Below, piece after piece: positions 52,046 to 61,716 of a DNA stretch of 64,000 bases. The notes beneath the pieces are model-generated. The model worked only from the letters and a program-made list of their open reading frames with translations. It was not told the DNA's origin and ran no database searches. Position numbers and translations under genes: made by a program. The DNA is from Pseudomonas sp. GM18. GTDB lineage: Bacteria; Pseudomonadota; Gammaproteobacteria; Pseudomonadales; Pseudomonadaceae. The stretch spans positions 1-64,000 of the forward strand of contig NZ_AKJT01000028.1 in NCBI RefSeq assembly GCF_000282195.1, read 5' to 3'. Positions within the stretch are counted from its first letter, which is position 1. Each line of letters starts with the position of its first letter.

Positions 52046-52069
52046 ATTGGTATATCGCGAAATACCGAT
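52046..52069 (+). promoter_or_regulatory. Operator-like 24-bp imperfect palindrome upstream of the ArsR gene
   Basis: The sequence from ATTGGTATA to TACCGAT is an inverted repeat around TCGCGA with only two mismatched pairs. A second similar half-site GATATACCGATTTG lies about 40 nt upstream and a CGCGATATAGCG copy about 20 nt downstream. ArsR proteins bind such AT-rich palindromes near the -10/-35 boxes. It lies 54-77 nt before the ArsR start. Confidence 0.7.
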
Positions 52070-52122
52070 TTAAAGTTCGCCTCATCGCGATATAGCGTTT
52101 TACTCATCACGAGCCCAAACCC

Positions 52123-52443
52123 ATGACCATCGACCTCGACGAAATAATAAAAGCCCTGGCACACCCAGTACGCCGAGACATCCTCATCTGGCTGAAAGAC
52201 CCCAAGGTCCAGTTCCCGGAACAGATCCACAACCATGAATACGGCATTTGCGCCGGACAGATAGATCAACGCTGCGGCCTGTCGCAGTCGACCGTGTCCG
52301 CTCACCTGGCGACCTTGCAACGGGCGGGACTGATCAGCAGCCAGAAAGCCGGCCAATGGCACTTCTTCAAACGCAACGAGGACGTGATTCAGGCGTTCCT
52401 CGACGCCATCGTCAAAGAGCTCAGCGCTCCGACAAGGAACTGA
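52123..52443 (+). CDS. ArsR-family HTH regulator
   Basis: The 106-residue protein is a winged-helix ArsR-type repressor: LDEIIKALAHPVRRDILIWLKD, CGLSQSTVSAHLATLQRAGLISSQKAGQWHFFKR. Two Cys residues (ICAGQIDQRCG) lie at the start of the recognition helix region, which could serve as a thiol or metal sensor, but they are not the classical ArsR CxC. It is followed 2 nt later by an MFS transporter gene and then xenB, so it probably represses both; the palindromes upstream would serve autoregulation. Confidence 0.92.
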   Translation: MTIDLDEIIKALAHPVRRDILIWLKDPKVQFPEQIHNHEYGICAGQIDQRCGLSQSTVSAHLATLQRAGLISSQKAGQWHFFKRNEDVIQAFLDAIVKELSAPTRN

Positions 52444-52445
52444 TA

Positions 52446-53618
52446 ATGCCCCTCTCACTACTCATTCTGGCCTTGAGCGCCTTCGCCATCGGCACCACCG
52501 AGTTCGTCATCATGGGCTTGCTGCCCGATGTGGCGGCGGACCTCGGCGTGTCGATCCCCGGCGCCGGCTGGCTGGTGACCGGTTACGCCCTGGGCGTGGC
52601 CATCGGCGCGCCGTTCATGGCACTGGCCACCGCCAGGCTGCCGCGCAAGGCCGCATTGGTAGCGTTGATGGGGATTTTCATCATCGGCAACCTGCTCTGC
52701 GCCCTGGCCAGTGACTACAACGTCCTGATGTTTGCCCGAGTGGTCACGGCCCTGTGCCACGGCGCTTTCTTCGGCATCGGTTCGGTAGTGGCGGCAGGTC
52801 TGGTACCGGCCAACAAACGTGCGTCGGCCGTAGCCCTGATGTTCACCGGCCTGACCTTGGCCAACGTCCTCGGCGTACCACTGGGCACCGCGCTCGGTCA
52901 GGAAGCTGGCTGGCGTTCGACCTTCTGGGCGGTGACCGTGATTGGTGTGATTGCGCTGATCGGCCTGATCCGCTTCCTGCCAGCCAAGCGCGATGAAGAA
53001 AAACTCGACATGCGCGCCGAACTGCGCGCCCTCAAGGGTGCCGGTATCTGGTTGTCGTTGAGCATGACCGCCCTGTTCGCCGCGTCGGTCTTCACCTTGT
53101 TCACCTATGTCGCGCCGCTGCTGGGCGAAGTCACCGGTGTCTCGCCACGCGGCGTGACCTGGACCCTGGTGCTCATTGGCCTGGGCCTGACGGTCGGCAA
53201 CATCATCGGCGGCAAGCTGGCTGACAAAGGCATGGCTGCGACGCTGATCGGCGTGTTCATCACCATGGCGTTGGTCTCCACCGTGCTGACCTGGACCAGC
53301 GTCGCTGTGATCCCGACCGAAATCACCTTGTTCCTCTGGGCCACCGCGTGCTTTGCCGCCGTGCCGGCACTGCAAGTCAACGTGGTGACCTTCGGCAAGG
53401 CTGCTCCGAACCTGGTGTCGACCCTGAACATCGGCGCCTTCAACGTCGGCAACGCACTCGGTGCCTGGGTCGGCGGCAGCGTCATCGCCCACGGCTTCGG
53501 CCTGACCCGCGTGCCACTCGCGGCCGCCGCACTGGCGGTGCTCGCCCTGCTGGTGACCCTGATTACTTTCCGTCAGAGCGGCGATGCCGAACTGGCCCCG
53601 CTACTAACTGATCGCTAA
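52446..53618 (+). CDS. MFS transporter, DHA1-type
   Basis: This 390-residue, 12-helix protein has the DHA1 features FAIGTTEFVIMGLLPDVAADLG, GWLVTGYALGVAIGAPFMAL and RLPRKAALVALMGIFIIGN. It resembles AraJ/YdhP-type exporters and probably pumps a small toxic compound. ATG 52446 is 2 nt after the ArsR stop. XenB, encoded 14 nt downstream, reduces electrophiles, so the pair probably detoxifies such compounds. Confidence 0.9.
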   Translation: MPLSLLILALSAFAIGTTEFVIMGLLPDVAADLGVSIPGAGWLVTGYALGVAIGAPFMALATARLPRKAALVALMGIFIIGNLLCALASDYNVLMFARVVTALCHGAFFGIGSVVAAGLVPANKRASAVALMFTGLTLANVLGVPLGTALGQEAGWRSTFWAVTVIGVIALIGLIRFLPAKRDEEKLDMRAELRALKGAGIWLSLSMTALFAASVFTLFTYVAPLLGEVTGVSPRGVTWTLVLIGLGLTVGNIIGGKLADKGMAATLIGVFITMALVSTVLTWTSVAVIPTEITLFLWATACFAAVPALQVNVVTFGKAAPNLVSTLNIGAFNVGNALGAWVGGSVIAHGFGLTRVPLAAAALAVLALLVTLITFRQSGDAELAPLLTDR

Positions 53619-53632
53619 AAGAGAGCTATTCA

Positions 53633-54682
53633 ATGACGACTATTTTCGATCCGATCAAACTGGGCGACCTCGAGTTGGCCAACCGCATCATCATGGCACC
53701 GCTGACCCGCTGCCGCGCCGACGAAGGTCGTGTGCCGAACGCGCTGATGGCCGAGTACTACGTGCAGCGCGCTTCTGCCGGCCTGATTCTCAGCGAGGCC
53801 ACGTCGGTCACGCCGATGGGCGTCGGTTACCCGGACACGCCCGGTATCTGGTCCAACGACCAGGTGCGCGGCTGGAGCAACGTGACCAAAGCGATCCACG
53901 GCGCGGGCGGCAAAATCTTCCTGCAACTGTGGCACGTGGGTCGGGTTTCCCACCCTTTGTACCTGAACGGCGAAGCGCCGGTCGCACCAAGTGCCATCCA
54001 GCCTAAAGGCCATGTCAGCCTGGTTCGTCCATTGGCCGACTACCCAACCCCGCGCGCCCTGGAAACCGCTGAAATCGCCGACATCGTCGACGCTTACCGC
54101 GTGGGTGCCGAGAATGCCAAGGCCGCCGGTTTCGACGGCGTGGAAATCCACGGCGCCAACGGTTACCTGCTCGACCAGTTCCTGCAAAGCAGCACCAACC
54201 AGCGCACCGACAACTATGGCGGCTCCCTGGAAAACCGTGCGCGCCTGTTGCTGGAAGTGACTGACGCCGCGATCGAAGTCTGGGGCGCTGGCCGCGTCGG
54301 CGTGCACCTGGCACCGCGCGCCGATTCCCATGACATGGGCGACGACAACCTGGCCGAAACCTTCACCTATGTCGCCCGCGAACTGGGCAAACGCGGTATC
54401 GCGTTCATCTGCTCGCGCGAAAAAGAAGGCGCCGACAGCCTCGGCCCACAACTGAAAGAAGCCTTCGGCGGTCCGTACATCGCCAACGAACGCTTCACCA
54501 AGGACAGCGCCAACGAGTGGCTGGCCAGCGGCAAGGCCGACGCGGTGGCTTTCGGCGTACCGTTTATCGCCAACCCGGACCTGCCGGCGCGCTTGAAGGC
54601 CGATGCGCCGTTGAACGAGCCGCGTCCGGAACTGTTCTACGGCAAGGGCCCGGTTGGTTATATCGACTATCCGGCGCTGTAA
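53633..54682 (+). CDS. xenB: Xenobiotic reductase B, old-yellow-enzyme family
   Basis: The 349-residue FMN enzyme closely follows XenB of Pseudomonas fluorescens: FDPIKLGDLELANRIIMAPLTRCRAD, IFLQLWHVGR, GFDGVEIHGANGYLLDQFL, NQRTDNYGGSLENRARLLLEV. The active-site His and Asn are in EIHGANGYL. It uses NAD(P)H to reduce nitrate esters such as nitroglycerin, N-ethylmaleimide and other activated alkenes. It is third in the ArsR-MFS-xenB operon, and a terminator follows at 54702. Confidence 0.94.
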   Translation: MTTIFDPIKLGDLELANRIIMAPLTRCRADEGRVPNALMAEYYVQRASAGLILSEATSVTPMGVGYPDTPGIWSNDQVRGWSNVTKAIHGAGGKIFLQLWHVGRVSHPLYLNGEAPVAPSAIQPKGHVSLVRPLADYPTPRALETAEIADIVDAYRVGAENAKAAGFDGVEIHGANGYLLDQFLQSSTNQRTDNYGGSLENRARLLLEVTDAAIEVWGAGRVGVHLAPRADSHDMGDDNLAETFTYVARELGKRGIAFICSREKEGADSLGPQLKEAFGGPYIANERFTKDSANEWLASGKADAVAFGVPFIANPDLPARLKADAPLNEPRPELFYGKGPVGYIDYPAL

Positions 54683-54701
54683 GCCTCAACCGTTGAAATG
54701 C

Positions 54702-54733
54702 AAAAGCCCCGACTCGAAAGAGCCGGGGCTTTT
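54702..54733 (+). terminator. Terminator after xenB
   Basis: AAAAGCCCCG and CGGGGCTTTT form the stem with GACTC/GAGC around GAAA, with a short T-run. The 228 nt beyond it to the ttgR stop show no gene. Confidence 0.9.
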
Positions 54734-54961
54734 GCGTATGGAAGATCTAGTCAGTATTTGCGCTATTGCCCCCTTGTAACCCGGGGTCTTCACATTCATT
54801 CACACACGCGACACAAAATCCCTACAAAATACGTAGCTCGCTACCTATCAACCTGATGAGCGTACGTATATAAAAGCACCCCATTACACAAAGGTGAGCG
54901 AAGCAGGGACATTCCCCCGCTTCGAGAATTGACACAAACGGATCCAGTTACGCATTTTGTT

Positions 54962-55594
54962 TCAATTGCGCAGACTGGGACTCAAGCGCAGCATATCCAA
55001 TCCTGTATCGACCCAACGCTCGGCTTCGGTGTGCAGTTGAAAACTGTCGGGAGCCAGCAGCCACTGATACAGGATGCCATCGATGTACGCATGCAGGCTG
55101 ATGGCTGCGCGGGCAGTGTCGAGGTCTTCCGGCAATTGCCCGCGATTCACCGCATTACTCAGGGCCAGCGCGATTCGCACATTGCAATCGAGACTGGCCG
55201 TTTGGCGCTGCTGGCGCAGATCGCACATTTCATCGGTGAATTCGCACTTATGAAACAGAATCTCGTTGATGCGTCGGGTTTTCGGGTCCAGTGCAACTTG
55301 ATGAAACAAATGAATCAGCAACTTGCGCATGCAGCCCAGCGGGTCGAGTTCATCTTCGCTTTCACTGGCCTTGGCCATTTCATTCAGCGGCTCATGCAAG
55401 GTATCGAGCATCGCCTGCAGCAGATCCGCCTTGTTACTGAAATGCCAGTAGATGGCCCCGCGAGTCACCCCGGCCAGGGTAGCGATATCCGCCAGCGTCG
55501 TGCGTGCCACGCCCCGTTCGAAAAAGGCTTTTTCTGCCGCTTCGAGTATCTGGCTTCGGGTTTCTTGAGCTTCCTCTTTGGTGCGACGGACCAT
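54962..55594 (-). CDS. ttgR: TetR repressor of the efflux operon
   Basis: The 210-residue TetR-family protein begins [38 protein letters not shown] and has [22 protein letters not shown], close to TtgR of P. putida and EmhR of P. fluorescens. It is divergent from ttgABC, 265 nt apart, and the shared gap contains a sequence nearly identical to the known TtgR operator. It is likely to bind aromatic antibiotics or plant phenolics and then release the operator. Confidence 0.93.
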   Translation of the reverse strand: MVRRTKEEAQETRSQILEAAEKAFFERGVARTTLADIATLAGVTRGAIYWHFSNKADLLQAMLDTLHEPLNEMAKASESEDELDPLGCMRKLLIHLFHQVALDPKTRRINEILFHKCEFTDEMCDLRQQRQTASLDCNVRIALALSNAVNRGQLPEDLDTARAAISLHAYIDGILYQWLLAPDSFQLHTEAERWVDTGLDMLRLSPSLRN

Positions 55595-55737
55595 GGCAGT
55601 AAAACCTCAATCAGGGTGCCTCAGCGATGTCTGAACATCCGCTGAATAAAAGTGGGGCGAGCGTTTTCGGGCTTCGTCTCAGGCCTACAATTCAAATCTT
55701 TGGACGGCTTTTGTAACGGTGTGGGTACACCGCCAAG

Positions 55738-55772
55738 GTATTTACAAACAACCATGAACGTAAGTATATTCC
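55738..55772 (+). promoter_or_regulatory. TtgR operator and ttgABC promoter
   Basis: The sequence contains GTATTTACAAACAACCATGA, then CGTAAGTATATTCC; from memory it differs from the P. putida TtgR operator at only one position or so (AACG for AATG). It lies 88 nt before the ttgA ATG, between ttgR and ttgA. Confidence 0.8.
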
Positions 55773-55859
55773 TTAGCAAGCTACTTATCCACCCGGTAGA
55801 ATTTTTTTACCCTTCCACATTTCTTGTGCGCAATTTGCGCGCCTGACCCGAGGATCTTC

Positions 55860-57020
55860 ATGCAACTCAAGCCAGCTGTTACCGCTCTGGTTACTGCCGT
55901 CGCCCTGGCATCGCTGCTCAGCGGATGTAAAAAGGAAGAGGCGGCACCTGCCGCACCAGCCCCTCAGGTCGGCGTCGTAACCCTGCAACCACAAGCCTTC
56001 ACCCTGACGTCCGAACTTCCGGGGCGCACCAGTGCGTTCCGCATTGCCGAAGTTCGCCCACAGGTCAACGGCATCATTCTCAAACGACTGTTCAAGGAAG
56101 GCGGCGACGTCAAGGCCGGTCAGCAGCTGTATCAGATCGACCCGTCGGTCTATGACGCGACCCTGAAAAGCGCCGAAGCCAACCTGCGTTCGACCAAGTC
56201 GATCTCCGACCGCTACAAGCAACTGGTCGACGAACAGGCCGTCAGCCGTCAGGAATACGACACGGCGCTGGCCAACCGCCTGCAATCGGAAGCGTCCCTG
56301 CAGACCGCCCAGATCAACGTGCGCTACACCAAGGTTTACGCACCGATCTCCGGTCGCATCGGTCGTTCGTCGGTGACGGAAGGCGCGCTGGTCAGCAGCG
56401 GCCAGACTGACGCCATGGCCGTCATCCAGCAGCTGGACCCGATCTACGTCGACGTGACCCAGTCCTCGGTGGAGCTGCTTGAGCTGCGCCGCGAACTGGA
56501 AAGCGGTCGCCTGCAAAAGGCGGGCGACAACGCCGCTGCGGTCAAGCTGACTCTGGAAGACGGCAGCCAGTACGCCGTGGACGGCAAGCTCGAGTTTTCC
56601 GAAGTCTCGGTTGACCAGACCACCGGTTCCGTGACTTTGCGCGCGGTGTTCCCGAACCCTGATCACACCCTGCTGCCGGGCATGTTCGTTCACGCTCAGT
56701 TGCAATCCGGCGTGAACAGCGCGGCGATTCTGGCGCCGCAACAAGGCGTGACCCGCGACCTCAAAGGCACCCCGACCGCGCTGGTCGTCGGCCCAGACAA
56801 CAAAGTTGAACTGCGTCAGCTCAAGGCCAGCCGTACTGTCGGCAACCAATGGCTGGTTGAAGACGGTCTGAAGGCAGGCGATCGCCTGATCACCGAAGGG
56901 CTGCAATTCGTCAGACCTGGCGTTGAAGTCAAGGCCACTGAAGCCACCAACGTTGGCGCCAAAAAGAGCCCGATCCCCGCACAGGCCGCTAATACCGCTG
57001 TCGGCGGCAAAGGGGAGTAA
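55860..57020 (+). CDS. ttgA: RND efflux periplasmic adaptor subunit
   Basis: This 386-residue adaptor is a lipoprotein (signal MQLKPAVTALVTAVALASLLSGC, Cys lipidated), followed by the lipoyl-like and hairpin regions (RPQVNGIILKRLFKEGGDVKAG, YTKVYAPISGRIGRSSVTEGALV) and a beta-barrel. It connects the inner-membrane pump to the outer-membrane channel, in the manner of MexA/TtgA/EmhA. GAGGATCTTC precedes the ATG; a longer start at 55824 lacks the signal sequence pattern. Confidence 0.94.
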   Translation: MQLKPAVTALVTAVALASLLSGCKKEEAAPAAPAPQVGVVTLQPQAFTLTSELPGRTSAFRIAEVRPQVNGIILKRLFKEGGDVKAGQQLYQIDPSVYDATLKSAEANLRSTKSISDRYKQLVDEQAVSRQEYDTALANRLQSEASLQTAQINVRYTKVYAPISGRIGRSSVTEGALVSSGQTDAMAVIQQLDPIYVDVTQSSVELLELRRELESGRLQKAGDNAAAVKLTLEDGSQYAVDGKLEFSEVSVDQTTGSVTLRAVFPNPDHTLLPGMFVHAQLQSGVNSAAILAPQQGVTRDLKGTPTALVVGPDNKVELRQLKASRTVGNQWLVEDGLKAGDRLITEGLQFVRPGVEVKATEATNVGAKKSPIPAQAANTAVGGKGE

Positions 57021-57023
57021 ACC

Positions 57024-60000
57024 ATGTCGAAATTTTTTATCGACCGTCCGATTTTCGCCTGGGTAATTGCCCTGGTGATCATGCTGGTCGGGGCTTTATC
57101 GATCCTCAAACTGCCGATCAACCAATACCCGAGCATTGCGCCTCCGGCCATTGCGATCTCTGTGACTTACCCGGGCGCGTCTGCACAAACCGTGCAAGAC
57201 ACCGTGGTGCAGGTGATCGAGCAACAGCTCAACGGTATCGACAACCTGCGTTATGTCTCCTCGGAAAGTAACTCCGACGGCAGCATGACCATTACCGCGA
57301 CCTTCGAGCAGGGCACCAGCTCCGATACCGCCCAGGTTCAGGTCCAGAACAAACTGAACCTGGCCACCCCGCTGCTGCCGCAAGAAGTGCAGCAGCAGGG
57401 TATCCGCGTGACCAAGTCGGTGAAAAACTTCCTGATGGTCATCGGCGTGGTGTCGCGCGACGGCAGCATGACCAAGGACGACCTGTCCAACTACATCGTG
57501 TCGAACATGCAGGACCCGATCTCGCGGACCGCCGGTGTCGGTGACTTCCAGGTCTTCGGTGCCCAGTACGCGATGCGGATCTGGCTCGACCCGGCCAGGT
57601 TGAACAACTTCAACCTGACCCCGGTGGACGTGAAAACCGCCATCGCGGCGCAGAACGTCCAGGTCTCGTCCGGTCAACTTGGTGGCTTGCCTGCCCTGCC
57701 CGGCCAGCAACTGAACGCTACGATCATCGGCAAGACCCGCCTGCAGACCGCCGAGCAGTTCAAGGAAATCCTGCTTAAGGTCAACAAGGACGGCTCGCAG
57801 GTCCGCCTCAAAGACGTCGCCGAAGTAGGCCTGGGCGGCGAGAACTACAGCGTCAGCGCCCAGTTCAACGGCAGCCCGGCTTCCGGTCTGGCGGTGAAAC
57901 TGGCCAACGGTGCCAACGCCCTCGATACCGCCAAGGCCCTGCGCAAAACCATCAACGACCTGAAACCGTTCTTCCCGCAAGGGATGGAAGTGGTGTTCCC
58001 GTACGACACCACTCCGGTGGTGACCGAGTCGATCAAGGGTGTGGTTGAAACCCTGGTCGAAGCGATCGTGCTGGTGTTCCTGGTGATGTTCCTGTTCCTG
58101 CAAAACTTCCGCGCCACCGTCATCACCACGATGACCGTGCCGGTGGTATTGCTGGGTACGTTCGGGATCCTCGCGGCGTTCGGCTTCAGCATCAACACCC
58201 TGACCATGTTCGGTATGGTGCTGGCCATCGGCTTGCTGGTGGACGATGCCATCGTCGTGGTGGAAAACGTCGAACGGGTCATGAGCGAAGAAGGCCTGTC
58301 GCCCAAGGAGGCCACCAAGAAATCCATGGGGCAGATCCAGGGTGCACTGGTCGGTATTGCCCTGGTGCTGTCGGCGGTACTGCTGCCGATGGCGTTCTTC
58401 AGTGGCTCCACCGGTGTGATCTACAAGCAGTTCTCGATCACCATCGTTTCGGCCATGGCCTTGTCGGTGATGGTTGCGTTGATCTTCACCCCGGCGCTCT
58501 GCGCCACCATGCTCAAGGCGATTCCGAAAGGCGAGCACGGCACACCGAAACGCGGCTTCTTCGGCTGGTTCAACCGCAACTTCGACCGTGGCGTCAAAAG
58601 CTACGAGCGCGGCGTCGGCAATATGCTCGCGTACAAGGCTCCGTACCTGCTGGCGTACCTGATCATCCTGGTCGGCATGATCTGGCTGTTCACCCGCATT
58701 CCAACGGCGTTCCTGCCGGAAGAAGACCAGGGTGTACTGTTTGCTCAGGTGCAAACCCCGGCCGGTTCCACCTCCCAGCGCACGCAAGTGGTCGTGGATG
58801 AAATGCGCGAGTTCCTGCTGCGTCCGAGCAAGGATGGCGGTGAAGGCGATGCGGTGGCCTCGGTGTTCACCGTGACCGGCTTCAACTTCGCCGGCCGTGG
58901 CCAGAGTTCGGGCATGGCGTTCATCATGCTCAAACCGTGGGACGAACGTAACGCCGACAACAGCGTGTTCAAACTGGCGGCCCGTGCCCAACAGCACTTC
59001 TTTACCTTCCGCGATGCCATGGTGTTTGCCTTCGCGCCACCAGCGGTACTGGAACTGGGTAACGCCACCGGTTTCGATGTGTTCCTTCAGGACCGCGCCG
59101 GTATCGGTCACAACAAGCTGATGGAAGCCCGCAACCAGTTCCTCGGCATGGCGGCGCAAAGCAAGGTCCTGTCGCAAGTCCGTCCGAACGGCCTGAATGA
59201 CGAGCCGCAATACCAGCTGGAAATCGACGATGAGAAAGCCAGCGCCCTGGGCGTGACCCTCACCGACATCAACAACACTCTGTCGATTGCCCTGGGCAGT
59301 AGCTATGTGAACGACTTCATCGACCGCGGTCGTGTGAAGAAGGTTTACGTGCAAGGCCTGCCCGGCGCTCGCATGAGCCCTGAAGACCTGAAGAAGTGGT
59401 ACGTGCGCAACAGCGCCGGCACCATGGTTCCGTTCTCGGCGTTCGCCAGGGGTGAATGGATCTACGGTTCGCCGAAACTGGCCCGTTACAACGGCGTGGA
59501 AGCGATGGAAATCCTCGGTGCCCCGGCGCCCGGCTATTCCACCGGTGAAGCCATGGCCGAAGTCGAAGCCCTGGCCAAGAAACTGCCGGCTGGTGTCGGT
59601 ATTTCCTGGACCGGCCTGTCGTACGAGGAACGTCTGTCCGGCTCGCAAGCGCCAGCGCTGTACGCCTTGTCGCTGCTGATGGTGTTCCTGTGTCTGGCCG
59701 CGTTGTATGAAAGCTGGTCGATCCCGATCGCGGTCATGCTGGTCGTGCCGCTGGGGATCATCGGTGCGCTGATGGCAACCAGCCTGCGCGGCCTGTCCAA
59801 CGACGTGTACTTCCAGGTGGGACTGTTGACCACCATCGGCCTGGCGGCGAAAAACGCCATTCTGATCGTCGAGTTCGCCAAGGAACTGCATGAGCAAGGG
59901 CGTAGCCTGCGCGATGCAGCGATCGAAGCCTGCCGGATGCGTCTGCGACCGATCATCATGACCTCGCTCGCATTCGTGCTCGGCGTGGTACCGCTGGCCA

Positions 60001-60185
60001 TTTCCACGGGCGCAGGTTCGGGTAGCCAACATGCGATCGGTACCGGGGTGATTGGCGGTATGCTAACGGCCACAATCCTGGCGATCTTCTGGGTTCCGTT
60101 GTTCTTCGTCACCGTGTCGTCCATGGGCCAGCGCAAAGTCGCCGACCAGGATGACGCCATTGAAACTTCTCAAGAGGCTGGCTAA
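57024..60185 (+). CDS. ttgB: RND efflux inner-membrane transporter
   Basis: A 1053-residue HAE1-family transporter with 12 helices. [20 protein letters not shown] is the typical start; helix 4 [21 protein letters not shown] holds the paired Asp of the proton relay, and helix 10 has [19 protein letters not shown] with the Lys. It expels many drugs and solvents by proton antiport. Length is normal for MexB/TtgB. GGGGAG precedes the ATG and the gene starts 3 nt after ttgA. Confidence 0.96.
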   Translation: MSKFFIDRPIFAWVIALVIMLVGALSILKLPINQYPSIAPPAIAISVTYPGASAQTVQDTVVQVIEQQLNGIDNLRYVSSESNSDGSMTITATFEQGTSSDTAQVQVQNKLNLATPLLPQEVQQQGIRVTKSVKNFLMVIGVVSRDGSMTKDDLSNYIVSNMQDPISRTAGVGDFQVFGAQYAMRIWLDPARLNNFNLTPVDVKTAIAAQNVQVSSGQLGGLPALPGQQLNATIIGKTRLQTAEQFKEILLKVNKDGSQVRLKDVAEVGLGGENYSVSAQFNGSPASGLAVKLANGANALDTAKALRKTINDLKPFFPQGMEVVFPYDTTPVVTESIKGVVETLVEAIVLVFLVMFLFLQNFRATVITTMTVPVVLLGTFGILAAFGFSINTLTMFGMVLAIGLLVDDAIVVVENVERVMSEEGLSPKEATKKSMGQIQGALVGIALVLSAVLLPMAFFSGSTGVIYKQFSITIVSAMALSVMVALIFTPALCATMLKAIPKGEHGTPKRGFFGWFNRNFDRGVKSYERGVGNMLAYKAPYLLAYLIILVGMIWLFTRIPTAFLPEEDQGVLFAQVQTPAGSTSQRTQVVVDEMREFLLRPSKDGGEGDAVASVFTVTGFNFAGRGQSSGMAFIMLKPWDERNADNSVFKLAARAQQHFFTFRDAMVFAFAPPAVLELGNATGFDVFLQDRAGIGHNKLMEARNQFLGMAAQSKVLSQVRPNGLNDEPQYQLEIDDEKASALGVTLTDINNTLSIALGSSYVNDFIDRGRVKKVYVQGLPGARMSPEDLKKWYVRNSAGTMVPFSAFARGEWIYGSPKLARYNGVEAMEILGAPAPGYSTGEAMAEVEALAKKLPAGVGISWTGLSYEERLSGSQAPALYALSLLMVFLCLAALYESWSIPIAVMLVVPLGIIGALMATSLRGLSNDVYFQVGLLTTIGLAAKNAILIVEFAKELHEQGRSLRDAAIEACRMRLRPIIMTSLAFVLGVVPLAISTGAGSGSQHAIGTGVIGGMLTATILAIFWVPLFFVTVSSMGQRKVADQDDAIETSQEAG

Positions 60186-61645
60186 TGAGCAAGTCGCTAC
60201 TCTCCCTGGCAGTCACGGCTATCGTGCTAAGTGGCTGCTCACTGATACCCGATTATCAGCGGCCTGAAGCTCCGGTGGCGGGCCAATACCCGCAAGGCCC
60301 GGCATATTCGCCGGCCCAGGCGCCCAACCAGGCCGCCGCCGAACAGGGCTGGAAGCAGTTTTTCCACGACCCTGCGCTGCAACAGGTGATTCAGACCGCG
60401 CTGGAGAACAACCGTGACCTGCGCGTCGCGGCGCTGAACATCGACGCTTATGCGGCTCAATACCGCATCCAGCGCGCCGACCTGTTCCCGGCGGTTTCGG
60501 CCACCGGCAGCGGCAGTCGTCAGCGGGTTCCGGCACGCTCCTCACAATCCGGTAACGCGGCCATCAGCAGCTCCTACTCGGCCACCGTCGGTATCAGCGC
60601 CTATGAACTCGACCTGTTCGGTCGGGTGCGCAGCCTGAGCGAAGCAGCCCTGCAGAAGTACTTCGCCACTGAAGAAGCGCGCCGCAGCACGCAGATCAGT
60701 CTGGTGGCCAGCGTGGCCAATGCCTACCTGACCTGGCAGGCCGACAAGGAACTGCTGAAGCTGACCCAGGAAACCCTCGGTGCCTTCGAGGAAAGCTACA
60801 AGCTCACCTCGCGCAGCAACGAAGTGGGTGTAGCCTCGGCGCTGGATCTGGCCCAGTCGCGTACCTCGGTGGAGAACGCCCGTGCGCAACTGGCCAGATA
60901 CACCCGTCAGGTCGCCCAGGATGAAAACAGCCTGGTGCTGCTGCTCGGCACCGGTATCCCGGGCAATCTGCAAGCGGCCAAGCCTCTGTCGGACGATCTG
61001 CTGAGCGAAGTGCCGGCCGGCCTGCCGTCGGACTTGCTGCAACGCCGTCCGGACATCCTCCAGGCCGAATACAACCTCAAGGCTGCCAACGCCAACATCG
61101 GCGCGGCACGGGCGGCGTTCTTCCCGAGCATCAGCCTGACCGCCAATGCCGGCTCCCTGAGCCCGGACCTGTCCGGTCTGTTCAAGGGTGGTTCGGGCAC
61201 CTGGTTGTTCCAGCCGCAAATCAACCTGCCGATCTTCAACGCCGGCAGTCTGCGCGCCAGCCTGGATTACTCCAAGATCCAGAAAGACATCAGCGTGGCG
61301 AACTACGAGAAGTCCATTCAAACGGCCTTCCAGGAAGTCGCCGATGGCCTGGCCGCACGCCAGACCTACACCGAGCAGTTGCAGGCTCAGCGTGATTTCG
61401 TCAGCGCCAACCAGGACTACTACCGTCTGGCCGAGCGTCGTTATCGCATCGGTGTCGACAGCAACCTGACCTTCCTCGATGCCCAGCGTCAGCTGTTCAG
61501 TGCCCAACAGGCACTGATCACCGACCGTCTGGCGCAGCTGACCAGCGCGGTCAATCTGTACAAGGCATTGGGCGGTGGCTGGAATGAACAGACGGCGAAG
61601 AACGAGCCGTTGAAAGAAGAAGCGCCGAAGATGAAGTTATTCTGA
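60185..61645 (+). CDS. ttgC: Outer-membrane channel of the RND efflux system
   Basis: The 486-residue protein is of the OprM/TtgC (NodT) family: lipoprotein signal [12 protein letters not shown] (Cys near residue 18), [18 protein letters not shown], and the duplicated coiled-coil and beta-barrel regions ([52 protein letters not shown]). It starts inside the ttgB stop (TAATG), so the three genes are coupled. A terminator follows at 61662. Confidence 0.95.
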   Translation: MSKSLLSLAVTAIVLSGCSLIPDYQRPEAPVAGQYPQGPAYSPAQAPNQAAAEQGWKQFFHDPALQQVIQTALENNRDLRVAALNIDAYAAQYRIQRADLFPAVSATGSGSRQRVPARSSQSGNAAISSSYSATVGISAYELDLFGRVRSLSEAALQKYFATEEARRSTQISLVASVANAYLTWQADKELLKLTQETLGAFEESYKLTSRSNEVGVASALDLAQSRTSVENARAQLARYTRQVAQDENSLVLLLGTGIPGNLQAAKPLSDDLLSEVPAGLPSDLLQRRPDILQAEYNLKAANANIGAARAAFFPSISLTANAGSLSPDLSGLFKGGSGTWLFQPQINLPIFNAGSLRASLDYSKIQKDISVANYEKSIQTAFQEVADGLAARQTYTEQLQAQRDFVSANQDYYRLAERRYRIGVDSNLTFLDAQRQLFSAQQALITDRLAQLTSAVNLYKALGGGWNEQTAKNEPLKEEAPKMKLF

Positions 61646-61661
61646 TAGCGCCGTAAACACG

Positions 61662-61687
61662 AAGCCCACCTTTTGGTGGGCTTTTTG
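61662..61687 (+). terminator. Terminator after ttgC
   Basis: AAGCCCACC and GGTGGGCTT form the stem around TTTT, followed by a T-run. It separates the efflux operon from the convergent peptide-modification locus. Confidence 0.92.
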
Positions 61688-61716
61688 TTGGCCGTGAAAA
61701 AGGCAGTGTTTACGTA

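Noticed and set aside
57096..60032. Open frame of 978 codons on the minus strand opposite ttgB
   Set aside because: Rich in His, Arg and Gln with no domain pattern; typical antisense shadow in GC-rich DNA.
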